Positions 34,337-42,469 of a DNA stretch of 64,000 nucleotides are shown here, piece after piece. The stretch's first letter is position 1. The number at the start of each line of letters is the position of its first letter. The translations under genes and the position numbers were made by a program. The stretch is from Mogibacterium sp. (lineage in GTDB: Bacteria; Bacillota; Clostridia; Peptostreptococcales; Anaerovoracaceae), in assembly GCA_017404265.1 (NCBI GenBank), contig JAFRCS010000011.1:82889-146888 (forward strand), read 5' to 3'. The notes beneath the pieces were generated by a model, which was given only the letters and a program-made list of their open reading frames with translations, had not been told where the DNA came from and searched no databases.

Positions 34337-36610
34337 TTACGATACCAGCTTTCCATCAGCATCAAAGGTATACTCTGCTCCATCGATCATGATCGTCTTG
34401 TTGTCTACTCGGTAACCCTTGATGATGTAGCTGCTTCCGGCTGCTCCTTCTTCTCCGATCCACATGTCTTGCTCGACCATGTAACCGTTATCTCCGATCC
34501 AGCACCAGCCTTTGGAATCTTTTGCCCATCCGTTTGTGAGCATCTTGCCATCTGCCTGTAGCCAGCACCAGCCCTTAGAGTCTTTCATCCATTTGCTCTG
34601 GACTCTGTAACCCTTCTGGATGTAATACCAGTCATTTCCGACCTTGAGCCACTGGGTCTTCTCTACCATGTATCCAGCCGATCCTATCCAGCACCAGCCC
34701 TTGCTGTCTTTTACCCAGTCATTGGTTACCATGCGGCCTTCAGGTCCTAAGTAGCACCAGCCCTTGCTGTCCTTTCTCCAGCTGTTCTGGACTCTATATC
34801 CTTTTTCGATGTAGTACCAGCCTCCATCGTACTGGATCCACTTAGTCTTCTCGACCATGTACCCATTTGATCCTATCCAGCACCAGCCCTTGCTGTCTGG
34901 TGCCCAATCGTTTGTTACCATGCGGCCATCTGATCCGAGATAGCACCAGCCCTTGCTGTCTTTCTTCCATGTGGATGTTGCCATTGTACCGTCATTCTCG
35001 AAGAAGTACCAGTAGCCATCGATCTTCTTCCAGCCGGTCTTATCTCCACAATAAGTGCAGACTCCACCCTCATAATTGTGTCCTGTTGCAGGTATAACAT
35101 GCTCAGATCCTTCCTGAATCTCTCCGCATCTGGAGCAGCAGGTTGACTCCTGGCCATCCTCTGTGCATGTTGCTGCCTTGTCTACAGTTGGTTCGCTATT
35201 CCATGAGTGGCCAAGTTCTGGGATTTCTTCTAATACCTCGTCACCACAAACTGAACAAATCTTCTCTTTTGAGCCTTTTTCAGTACAAGTTGGTCCTTTT
35301 ATTGTCTGCCAATCTCCATATGAATGCCCATTTAGACACCTAGTAGTATACCATCCAGGATTCTCACCTGTGTATTCATACAATTTATTGATTAATGGTC
35401 CATATACTTCTGTCCCATCTAACAATTTGTACCTTGTCCAATTATTTTTACTCGCACTAATACCACTAGTAAAAACAGTATCCTTGTCAAGTGCAATGTC
35501 AGTCAAACGATCGCAAACATAGAATAGGCAATTCATGGAGGTAACACCTCTTGTATCCCATCCTGTCAGGTCTATGCTTGTCAGACTACTGCAACCTTGG
35601 AACATAGCATCCATTTTAGTAACTTTGCTCGTATCCCACCCCGACAGATCTATGCTTGTCAGACTACTGCAACCATAGAACATATACGACATGGAGGTAA
35701 CATCACTTGTATCAAATCCCGTCAGGTCTATGCTTGTCAAATTACTGCAATCTTGGAACAGTCTACCCATAGTAGTAACACCACTCGTATCAAATCCCGA
35801 TAGGTCTAAGCTTGTCAGACTACTGCAACCATAGAACAAGGCCTCCATGTATATGCCAGTAACACCACTCGTATCAAATCCCGATAGGTCTAAGCTTGTC
35901 AGACTACTGCAACCATCAAACATCGAAGCCATGTAAGTAAGTTTTCTCGTATCCAGCCCCGACAAGTCTAAACTTTTCAGACTACTGCAATGATAGAACA
36001 TCGAAGTCATGTTAGTCACTTCTCTCGTTTCCAATCCCGACAGGTTTATACTTTTCAGACTACTGCAACTAGCGAACATATACCACATGGATGTAACTTC
36101 TCTCATATCCAATCCCGACAGGTTTACACTTGTCAAACTACTGCAATAATCGAACATAGCATCCATATTAGTAACTTTACTCGTATCCAACACCGACATG
36201 TCTATACTTTTCAGACTACTACACCTCCAGAACATATTCTCCATGGATGTAGCATCACTAGTATCCAATCCTGACAGGTCTATACTTGTCAGACCACCGT
36301 AGCAAAAAAACATCTTCCTCAATTCCCCAGAGGATGCTTTAACATTTCCAAGAAATGACACTTTTTTTATGCTACCTGCGTATTCAGACCACGCATACTT
36401 ACCATTTGCATCTTTGTATTGATATAAATAAGTGTCAGTTCCTGTTTCTCCAATAATCAATTCCCGGTCACTTGTTATTCTCCAATTAATACCCGTAGCA
36501 TAATCACGATCATCAGCATGTGTGATTTTTGTGTTAAGCGAGAATATGATGATAAGAGTCAATACTGCAAGCATGATACTTGCAAGATGTTTTTTCCTTA
36601 TTGTTTTCAT
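34337..36610 (-). CDS. BspA-like (DUF285 repeat) surface protein with C-terminal wall-binding repeats
   Basis: A 757-residue exported protein. Signal peptide at residues 1-31. Residues about 90-370 hold about a dozen DUF285/BspA repeats with the pattern T-S-M-x-x-M-F-x-x-C-S-S-L-x-S-I-D-L-S-G-x-D-T. Then Cys-pair modules (CSVCG, CSRCG, CTYCG with GHS/GHN motifs), and from about 530 a set of 20-residue aromatic repeats (KDSKGWCYLG ... GRMVTNDW) of the choline/cell-wall-binding type. It should sit on the cell surface and bind host or microbial ligands. The C-terminal part is nearly identical to that of the neighbouring larger gene. Confidence 0.9.
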   Translation of the reverse strand: MKTIRKKHLASIMLAVLTLIIIFSLNTKITHADDRDYATGINWRITSDRELIIGETGTDTYLYQYKDANGKYAWSEYAGSIKKVSFLGNVKASSGELRKMFFCYGGLTSIDLSGLDTSDATSMENMFWRCSSLKSIDMSVLDTSKVTNMDAMFDYCSSLTSVNLSGLDMREVTSMWYMFASCSSLKSINLSGLETREVTNMTSMFYHCSSLKSLDLSGLDTRKLTYMASMFDGCSSLTSLDLSGFDTSGVTGIYMEALFYGCSSLTSLDLSGFDTSGVTTMGRLFQDCSNLTSIDLTGFDTSDVTSMSYMFYGCSSLTSIDLSGWDTSKVTKMDAMFQGCSSLTSIDLTGWDTRGVTSMNCLFYVCDRLTDIALDKDTVFTSGISASKNNWTRYKLLDGTEVYGPLINKLYEYTGENPGWYTTRCLNGHSYGDWQTIKGPTCTEKGSKEKICSVCGDEVLEEIPELGHSWNSEPTVDKAATCTEDGQESTCCSRCGEIQEGSEHVIPATGHNYEGGVCTYCGDKTGWKKIDGYWYFFENDGTMATSTWKKDSKGWCYLGSDGRMVTNDWAPDSKGWCWIGSNGYMVEKTKWIQYDGGWYYIEKGYRVQNSWRKDSKGWCYLGPEGRMVTNDWVKDSKGWCWIGSAGYMVEKTQWLKVGNDWYYIQKGYRVQSKWMKDSKGWCWLQADGKMLTNGWAKDSKGWCWIGDNGYMVEQDMWIGEEGAAGSSYIIKGYRVDNKTIMIDGAEYTFDADGKLVS
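35520..36300 (-). repeat. Tandem DNA repeat region encoding DUF285 units
   Basis: About eleven imperfect copies, mostly of 69 bases (one 78), each containing variants of CTTGTCAGACTACTGCAACC on the plus strand. They encode the 23-residue DUF285 units. Such repeats can expand or contract by slippage or recombination. Confidence 0.8.
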
Positions 36611-36725
36611 GAAACAACTCCTTTATTATTATTGAAGCTTCTATCCGATCCATACTGGATTTATATAGTCATAATATCCATTTAATTATTCTTACGGACT
36701 TCTTCTCCTTTGATAATTGCATCAT

Positions 36726-39677
36726 TTATGATACCAGCTTTCCATCAGCATCAAAGATGTACTTTACTCCATCGATCATGATCGTCTTGTTGTCTACCCT
36801 GTAACCCTTGATGATGTAGTATGTGTTTCCATTATAGTTAACCCAATCGGTGATCTCAGGCATGTATCCGTTATCTGCGATCCAGCACCAGCCTTTGGAA
36901 TCTTTTGCCCATCCATTTGTGAGCATCCTTCCGTCTGACTGCAGCCAGCACCAACCCTTTGAATCCTTCATCCACTTGCTCTGGATTCTGTAGCCCTTCT
37001 GGATGTAATACCAGTCATCTCCTACTTTTAGCCACTGAGTCTTTTCGACCATGTATCCTGCTGATCCTATCCAGCACCAGCCCTTGCTGTCTTTTACCCA
37101 GTCGTTGGTTACCATGCGGCCTTCAGGTCCGAGATAGCACCAACCTTTGGAATCCTTTCTCCAGCTGTTCTGGACTCTGTAGCCTTTTTCGATGTAGTAC
37201 CAGCCTCCATCGTACTGGATCCACTTAGTCTTCTCGACCATGTAGCCGTTCTCGCCGATCCAACACCAGCCCTTACTGTCAGGTGCCCAATCATTGGTGA
37301 CCATTCGGCCATCTGATCCGAGATAGCACCAGCCCTTGGAGTCTTTCTTCCAGGTAGATGTTGCCATTGTGCCGTCGTTCTCGAAGAAGTACCAGTAGCC
37401 ATCGATCTTCTTCCAGCCGGTCTTATCTCCACAATAAGTGCAGACTCCACCCTCATAATTGTGTCCTGTTGCAGGAATGACATGCTCAGATCCTTCCTGA
37501 ATCTCACCACACCTTGCACAATGGATAGATTCAACACCTTCCTCTTTGCATGTCGCGGCTTTATCTACAGCTAGCTCAGTATTCCAGTTGTGCCCAAGTG
37601 CCGGTAGGATCTCCGATGTTGAAAATACTTCTCCACATGTTGAACAATAACTGCCCCCGGTATTTCCAGGATGTGTGCAATCCGGCTCAATCGATTCATT
37701 GACTGCTATACAATGGCCGCTTGTCAGATCATACTTATACTTTTTCTGCTTAACGAAATATAGAGCGTAGCTATTATCAGGAACAACAAATATCACGTTT
37801 TCACAATTACTAAATGCATCGCCTCCGATATGAGTCACACTGCTCGGAATCGCAATTCTGGCCAGGCTGCTGCAATTGGAAAAAGCATTCACTCCTATAC
37901 TTGTCACGCTATCCGGGATCGTGATGCCGACAAGACCGGTGCAACCGTAAAATGCATCGTTTCCAATGCCTGAAACACTATCCGGGATCGTGATACCGGT
38001 AAGGCCGCTGCAGCCGTAAAACGCATAGTCGTTAATGAACTTAACACCATCCGGGATCGTGATACTGGTCAGTCCGCTGCAACCGCAAAACGCTGAGTGT
38101 ACAATGTTGCTATCAGCACTTGTGATAACAACACTCCTGAGGCCGGAAGGAATATAATATGTTTCTCCAAATTGAACTGTTTCTACTCCGCCTGTATACG
38201 GACTTGTTCCAAAAAGATAGCCTAGCTTGCCCACAGATGGTAATGTAATACTCGTCAACCCGCTGCAACCTTCGAAAACCCATTCTTCAAGATGATCCGA
38301 AACACTATCAGGAATTACGATACTCGTTAGTCCTGAACAGCCTCTAAAAGCTCTGTCTTTGATAAGTGTCACACTGTCTGGGATCATGATACTCATCAGC
38401 CCTGAACAGCCCGAAAAAGTCAGATCTTGGATGCATGTCACGCTGTCTGGGATCGTGATACCTGTTAATCCGCTGCAGTTGTAAAAAGCCTCCTTTCCTA
38501 TACTTGTCACGCTGTCCGGGATCGTGATGCTGGTCAGACCGCTACAGCCAGAGAATGCATTATCTCCGATGCTCGTCACGCTGTCAGGTATCGTGATGCT
38601 GGTCAGACCGCTGCAGCCATCAAACGCGCCAGTTCCGATGCTTGTTACACTGCTCGGAACCGTGACGCTGGTCAGGCCACTGCAACCGGAAAATGCACCA
38701 TTTCCGATGCTATCAACTTCTGTGATCGTAACGCTCGTCAGACTAGCTGGAATATAGTAAGTTGCACCACCTATATTAAATGTCGATTGTATCGTTTTTA
38801 CTCCACCAGAGTAAGATGAAGAGCCGAATATATAGCCAAATAATGCCTTTAAGTTAGTTGCTGTAATCGATTCGCCCACGAATGGCAACGTAATGCTCGT
38901 TAGACCGCTACAACCAGAAAATGCGCCATTTCCGATACTCATTACGCTGTTTGGTATAGTAATGCTCGTTAGACTACTGCACCGATAAAAAGCACTGTCT
39001 CCTATGCTCGTCACGTTGTCAAGGATAGTTATGTTCGTCAATTCTGTACAGTTATAAAACGCTTCCTTTCCGATACTCCCCCCGGTTATCGTAACGTTCC
39101 TGAGACTTGACGGAACTTCATATCCACTGTAGTGGTGTGGATAATTTGATGGTTCAAATACATAGCCGAACAGCGCCTTTAAATTAGTTGCTGTAATCGA
39201 TTCGCCCACGAATGGCAACGTAATACTCGTCAGACTGCTGCAACCACAAAAAGCTCCGGCTCCGATACTGGCTACGTTATCAGGGATAGTTATATCTATC
39301 AATCTTGTACAGTTAGAGAATGCTTCGTCTCCGATGCTGACAACACTATCTGGGATGTTAACACCTTTCAGCTGTTTACAATAGTTAAATGCATTGTCTC
39401 CGATGCTTGTAACGCCTTCATCTACAACAACTTTTACAATCGATGATCTGTAAGAATACCAGGGACTTGCTGATGCGGTTTCATAATCGTCCATGTATCC
39501 ATTACCAGATATTGTTAATACTCCATTGTTATCAAGAACCCATGTTAGTTCATCTCCACAAGTTCCTGATGCTACTTCATCAGCAGCATATGCCTCATAT
39601 GATGCTATAGTAATAGCAAATATGCAGATTCCTAATACTGCTGTTATTGTTAAAACTCTTTTGATCAATATATTCAT
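36726..39677 (-). CDS. BspA-like leucine-rich repeat (LRR_5) surface protein with C-terminal wall-binding repeats
   Basis: A 983-residue exported protein. Signal peptide MNILIKRVLTITAVLGICIF, ending near AYA. Residues about 30-640 contain some twenty LRR_5 units (F-x-G-C-S-G-L-T-S-I-T-I-P-D-S-V-T-S-I-G) of the Treponema/BspA type, then Cys-pair modules and the same aromatic wall-binding repeats as its neighbour. The start at 39677 has a GAAGG site; an ATG at 39710 with its own AAGG site is equally possible. Surface adhesin is the likely role. A TATAAT-like -10 lies at 39754-39759. Confidence 0.9.
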   Translation of the reverse strand: MNILIKRVLTITAVLGICIFAITIASYEAYAADEVASGTCGDELTWVLDNNGVLTISGNGYMDDYETASASPWYSYRSSIVKVVVDEGVTSIGDNAFNYCKQLKGVNIPDSVVSIGDEAFSNCTRLIDITIPDNVASIGAGAFCGCSSLTSITLPFVGESITATNLKALFGYVFEPSNYPHHYSGYEVPSSLRNVTITGGSIGKEAFYNCTELTNITILDNVTSIGDSAFYRCSSLTSITIPNSVMSIGNGAFSGCSGLTSITLPFVGESITATNLKALFGYIFGSSSYSGGVKTIQSTFNIGGATYYIPASLTSVTITEVDSIGNGAFSGCSGLTSVTVPSSVTSIGTGAFDGCSGLTSITIPDSVTSIGDNAFSGCSGLTSITIPDSVTSIGKEAFYNCSGLTGITIPDSVTCIQDLTFSGCSGLMSIMIPDSVTLIKDRAFRGCSGLTSIVIPDSVSDHLEEWVFEGCSGLTSITLPSVGKLGYLFGTSPYTGGVETVQFGETYYIPSGLRSVVITSADSNIVHSAFCGCSGLTSITIPDGVKFINDYAFYGCSGLTGITIPDSVSGIGNDAFYGCTGLVGITIPDSVTSIGVNAFSNCSSLARIAIPSSVTHIGGDAFSNCENVIFVVPDNSYALYFVKQKKYKYDLTSGHCIAVNESIEPDCTHPGNTGGSYCSTCGEVFSTSEILPALGHNWNTELAVDKAATCKEEGVESIHCARCGEIQEGSEHVIPATGHNYEGGVCTYCGDKTGWKKIDGYWYFFENDGTMATSTWKKDSKGWCYLGSDGRMVTNDWAPDSKGWCWIGENGYMVEKTKWIQYDGGWYYIEKGYRVQNSWRKDSKGWCYLGPEGRMVTNDWVKDSKGWCWIGSAGYMVEKTQWLKVGDDWYYIQKGYRIQSKWMKDSKGWCWLQSDGRMLTNGWAKDSKGWCWIADNGYMPEITDWVNYNGNTYYIIKGYRVDNKTIMIDGVKYIFDADGKLVS

Positions 39678-39827
39678 AGTATTACCTTCGTTGATTCTTT
39701 CATTAGCCATTTGTATTTCCTTCCTGCTTGCATATACATAGCTAACTGATTTAATTATATCCCACATATATTAGCCTTGCCACAAAATAAAAATCTATCT
39801 GAGTGCTGTATTACAGGGATAGTATTC

Positions 39828-39860
39828 TGTACCGCACCCTGTACCGCACTTGTACCGCAC
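39828..39860. repeat. Three close copies of TGTACCGCAC next to the island end
   Basis: Identical 10-base repeats at 39828-39837, 39840-39849 and 39851-39860 (12- and 11-base period), about 100 bp from the tRNA-side att site. Their place suits integrase arm-type or excisionase binding sites, but they could also be the relic of a coding repeat. Confidence 0.5.
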
Positions 39861-39914
39861 TAAAAGTGCCAAAAGGTGCCATTTTTGACCAACAAGCCAT
39901 CAGTTCTACAGACA

Positions 39915-39946
39915 ATAAAAACGCCAGAGTCATTGAAAACTCTGGC
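39915..39946 (-). terminator. Terminator after tRNA-Ala
   Basis: On the minus strand an 8-bp stem GCCAGAGT/ACTCTGGC (39946-39923) followed by GTTTTTATT. It lies inside the island and now serves the tRNA-Leu/tRNA-Ala transcript in place of the displaced terminator at 32092. Confidence 0.82.
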
Positions 39947-39954
39947 ATTTTGAA

Positions 39955-40030
39955 TGGTGGAGCGTACGAGGCTCGAACTCGTGACCTCCTGACTGCCAGT
40001 CAGACGCGCTCCCAGCTGCGCTAACGCCCC
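39955..40030 (-). tRNA. tRNA-Ala (anticodon GGC), CCA encoded
   Basis: 76 bases beginning GGGGCGTTAGC and ending GCTCCACCA. The anticodon loop CTGGCAG gives GGC. The acceptor stem holds the G3-U70 pair, the alanine identity element. It also acts as the insertion site of the island; the last 23 bases recur at 32119. Confidence 0.95.
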
Positions 40031-40040
40031 TTATTATTAT

Positions 40041-40058
40041 GGCAGCCTTCCGGCTGCC
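40041..40058. other. Hairpin spacer between tRNA-Leu and tRNA-Ala
   Basis: A 7-bp stem GGCAGCC/GGCTGCC with a 4-base loop in the 33-base spacer between the two tRNAs. On the minus transcript it is followed by ATAATAATAA and not by a T-run, so it is more likely a processing feature than a terminator. Confidence 0.5.
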
Positions 40059-40063
40059 TTTTG

Positions 40064-40148
40064 TGGTGCGGATGAAAGGATTCGAACCTTCACGATGTTA
40101 CTCACACGGACCTGAACCGTGCGCGTCTGCCAATTCCGCCACATCCGC
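40064..40148 (-). tRNA. tRNA-Leu (anticodon CAG), CCA encoded
   Basis: 85 bases from GCGGATGTGGCGG to ATCCGCACCA, with a long variable arm as in class II tRNAs. The loop TTCAGGT between CACGG/CCGTG stems gives anticodon CAG (codon CUG). Confidence 0.95.
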
Positions 40149-40180
40149 ATATATATGGCGTACCCTGTGGCACGCCACCG

Positions 40181-40209
40181 ATTATACACTATAAGTTAAA
40201 GCTTGTCGA
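40181..40209 (-). promoter_or_regulatory. Promoter of the tRNA-Leu/tRNA-Ala transcript
   Basis: Minus strand TCGACA (40209-40204), 17-base spacer, perfect TATAAT (40186-40181), about 33 bases before the tRNA-Leu 5' end. A GGCGTGCC...GGTACGCC leader hairpin follows. Confidence 0.7.
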
Positions 40210-40222
40210 GAACGAATTTTGA

Positions 40223-40507
40223 TTATTCCTGATCAGCCATGATGGCATCGAACTCTGCCGCTGCAGCGTCGAATTCTTCCTCATCCTCGATCTCGATGAT
40301 CTCGAACTCATCGTCGCTGATCTGCTTATATCCGTAGATATAAACATCGTCCGTTCCGTCTTCAGGTTCGAGAGCGATATACTCCTTGTCGCCGAGCTCG
40401 AATGTGCCCATTACATAGCAGTCAACTGCAGTGTCGTCATCAAATTCCAGAGTGATGATATCTTCTTCCTCTTCTTCGACGTTTACGTTCTTGATATCTT
40501 CTGCCAT
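40223..40507 (-). CDS. DUF1292 family acidic protein (YrzB-like)
   Basis: A 94-residue, very acidic protein with the DUF1292 core (DIITLEFDDDTAVDCYVMGTFELGDKEYIALEPED). Common in Bacillota next to housekeeping genes; function unknown. Good GGAG-type ribosome site. Ends just before the tRNA promoter. Confidence 0.88.
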   Translation of the reverse strand: MAEDIKNVNVEEEEEDIITLEFDDDTAVDCYVMGTFELGDKEYIALEPEDGTDDVYIYGYKQISDDEFEIIEIEDEEEFDAAAAEFDAIMADQE

Positions 40508-40564
40508 AGCGCGTTTCTCCTTTCCTGAAATGCTTTATCAATATAACACGGAGAGGTGTAATTA

Positions 40565-42469
40565 TCAAGTGTCGCTTTCGGAGAAAAACTCCAGGACGCT
40601 CTCAGCGGCCCTGCTTGTCATGCCGTCGACCTCCATGAGTTCTTCATAGCTGGCGTTCTTTATAGCCTTGATGCTGCCGAACTTCGCCAGCAGTTCAGTC
40701 CTGCGCTTCGGTCCAATGCCCGGTATATCTTCGAGAGCAGACTTTATCATCTTCTTGCCCTTGACTCCCGACATGTAAGTGATGGCGAAGCGGTGGACCT
40801 CCTCCTGTATGTTGCTGCAGTAGCTGAACAGCAGGCGGTCGTCCCGGAGGTCTATCTCGCGGCCGTCGTCAAAGACGATGGCTCTCGTGCGGTGGGCATC
40901 GTCTTTAGCGAGCCCGACCACCGGGATCGCGATGCGGAACGCATCGACGACGGCCTTCACGGCATGAACCTGCCCCAGGCCTCCATCTATGAACATGATG
41001 TCCGGATATGTGCTGAAGCCCTCATCGCCCTTTCTGGCGCGCTTGAGCCTCCTGTAAATTACTTCTCTTAAGCTGCCGTAGTCATCGCCCTCGGCAGTCC
41101 TGACCTTGAACTTTCTGTAATCGTTCCTGACAGGCTTTCTGCCCTCGTAGACGACCATTCCTCCGACGGTATCCAGGCCGTTGAAGTTGGATATGTCGTA
41201 GGCTTCCACCCTGTACTCCCTGTCATCGTCCTCAGGGATCAGCAGCGGAGCGCTTCCGCTTATGGATGAGGCGTATTCTATCAGCCCTGCGATCGCCGCC
41301 TTCAGCGCTTCCCTTCTCTCGGCCTCGCGTTCGGCCTTCTCGTCGAGTGTCCCAGCGAGTTTCACCGAGTCCTCCAGTGCCATCTTCAGGACCGCTTTTT
41401 TCTCTCCTCTTTCAGGCACTATGATGCGTGTCCTGTGCATCACGTCCGTCTTTCCTTCCGCGTTCGACGCGTTGATGCTGTCAAGAAAGTCTTCAAGGAG
41501 CTCTTCATCCTCTATGTGCATCGGAAGTATTATCTCGCGAGGCAGTATGGAAAGCTCCGGATAGTACTGCTTTATGAACGATGAGAGCATGTCTTTTGCC
41601 GAACTGCCTTCGCTGTCGCTCCTTATATACGTGATCTCTCGGCCGCTCATCTTACCGCCTTCCACCTTGTAGCGCGCGACCACGCCGGTCTTCTGCGCTA
41701 TTACAGGCACCAGAACATCCGCGTCCCTGTCCTTTATCATAGTAGCGCGCTGGGTCTCGCCAAGAGTCCTCAGCGACCTCATGTAATCCCTGTATCTGGC
41801 AGCGTCTTCATATCTCATCTCTTCGGACGCTTTCTCCATGTCGGCTTTGAGTCTCGCCATTACGGCCGAGTCCCTGCCGCTCAGGATATCTATGACCTCA
41901 CTTATCTTTTCGTTATATTCGGCTTTATCCGCCTCTCCGGTACACACGCCCGGGCACTTCCCGATAAAGTAGTTAAGACAAGGTCTCACACCTTTTTTGA
42001 ACTCCTGCTGGCGGCATTTCTTGAACATGTACATCTCGTCTATCATGCCCAGGATCCGCTTTACCGCGCCCGCGTCGGAGTACGGTCCGAAGTAGCGGTT
42101 CCCGTCCCTCTCCAGTCTCCTGGTGCTTATGACGCGCGGGAACTCCTCGTTCGTCGTGATCTCGATGTAAGGATATGACTTGTCATCCTTCAGCAGGATG
42201 TTGTATCGCGGCATGTACTTCTTTATAAGATTGCATTCCAAAAGGAGAGCCTCCATCTCCGTCGCGCAGCTGATGTATTCGAATTCAGCTATGTTGGAGA
42301 CCATCGCTCTCACTTTGGGATCTGTCTGGGAAGTTCTGAAGTAGCTGCTTACGCGGTTTCTGAGATTCACCGCCTTGCCTACGTAAATCACTTCTCCCAG
42401 GCTGTCCTTATGCATATATACGCCGGGTGTCTTCGGCAGTTTTTTGAGTTCTTCACTTATGTCGAACAT
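40565..42469 (-). CDS. uvrC: Excinuclease ABC subunit C
   Basis: A 634-residue nucleotide-excision repair nuclease: N-terminal GIY-YIG domain (GVYMHKDSLGEVIYVGKAVNLRNR, about 15-40), a Cys-rich segment (KKCRQQEF ... CIGKCPGVC variant), a UVR domain (about 200-235), the RNase H-like nuclease (EAYDISNFNG ... FIDGGLGQV) and a C-terminal helix-hairpin-helix (LEDIPGIGPKRRTELLAKFG). Makes both incisions around a lesion after UvrAB. The ATG overlaps the previous stop (TGATG). Confidence 0.97.
   Translation of the reverse strand: MFDISEELKKLPKTPGVYMHKDSLGEVIYVGKAVNLRNRVSSYFRTSQTDPKVRAMVSNIAEFEYISCATEMEALLLECNLIKKYMPRYNILLKDDKSYPYIEITTNEEFPRVISTRRLERDGNRYFGPYSDAGAVKRILGMIDEMYMFKKCRQQEFKKGVRPCLNYFIGKCPGVCTGEADKAEYNEKISEVIDILSGRDSAVMARLKADMEKASEEMRYEDAARYRDYMRSLRTLGETQRATMIKDRDADVLVPVIAQKTGVVARYKVEGGKMSGREITYIRSDSEGSSAKDMLSSFIKQYYPELSILPREIILPMHIEDEELLEDFLDSINASNAEGKTDVMHRTRIIVPERGEKKAVLKMALEDSVKLAGTLDEKAEREAERREALKAAIAGLIEYASSISGSAPLLIPEDDDREYRVEAYDISNFNGLDTVGGMVVYEGRKPVRNDYRKFKVRTAEGDDYGSLREVIYRRLKRARKGDEGFSTYPDIMFIDGGLGQVHAVKAVVDAFRIAIPVVGLAKDDAHRTRAIVFDDGREIDLRDDRLLFSYCSNIQEEVHRFAITYMSGVKGKKMIKSALEDIPGIGPKRRTELLAKFGSIKAIKNASYEELMEVDGMTSRAAESVLEFFSESDT

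Larger units (their letters stand above)
32119..39977. mobile_element. Integrated genomic island at tRNA-Ala(GGC), degenerate prophage/ICE-like
   Basis: Bounded by 23-bp direct repeats of the tRNA-Ala 3' end. The right copy completes a working tRNA gene, and the left copy is followed by a terminator. Inside are a DUF2975/XRE pair, an integrase fragment with an internal stop, a phage terminase small subunit, and two BspA-like surface protein genes with lower GC content than the flanks. No intact integrase, replication or structural genes are seen, so the element is probably no longer mobile by itself. Confidence 0.82.

Noticed and set aside
35520..36300. Regular repeats as a possible CRISPR array
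   Set aside because: The repeats lie within a coding frame and give the DUF285 amino acid pattern; there are no unique spacers and no cas genes.
40041..40058. Terminator between the two tRNA genes
   Set aside because: On the transcribed (minus) strand no T-run follows the hairpin; termination there would cut off tRNA-Ala.
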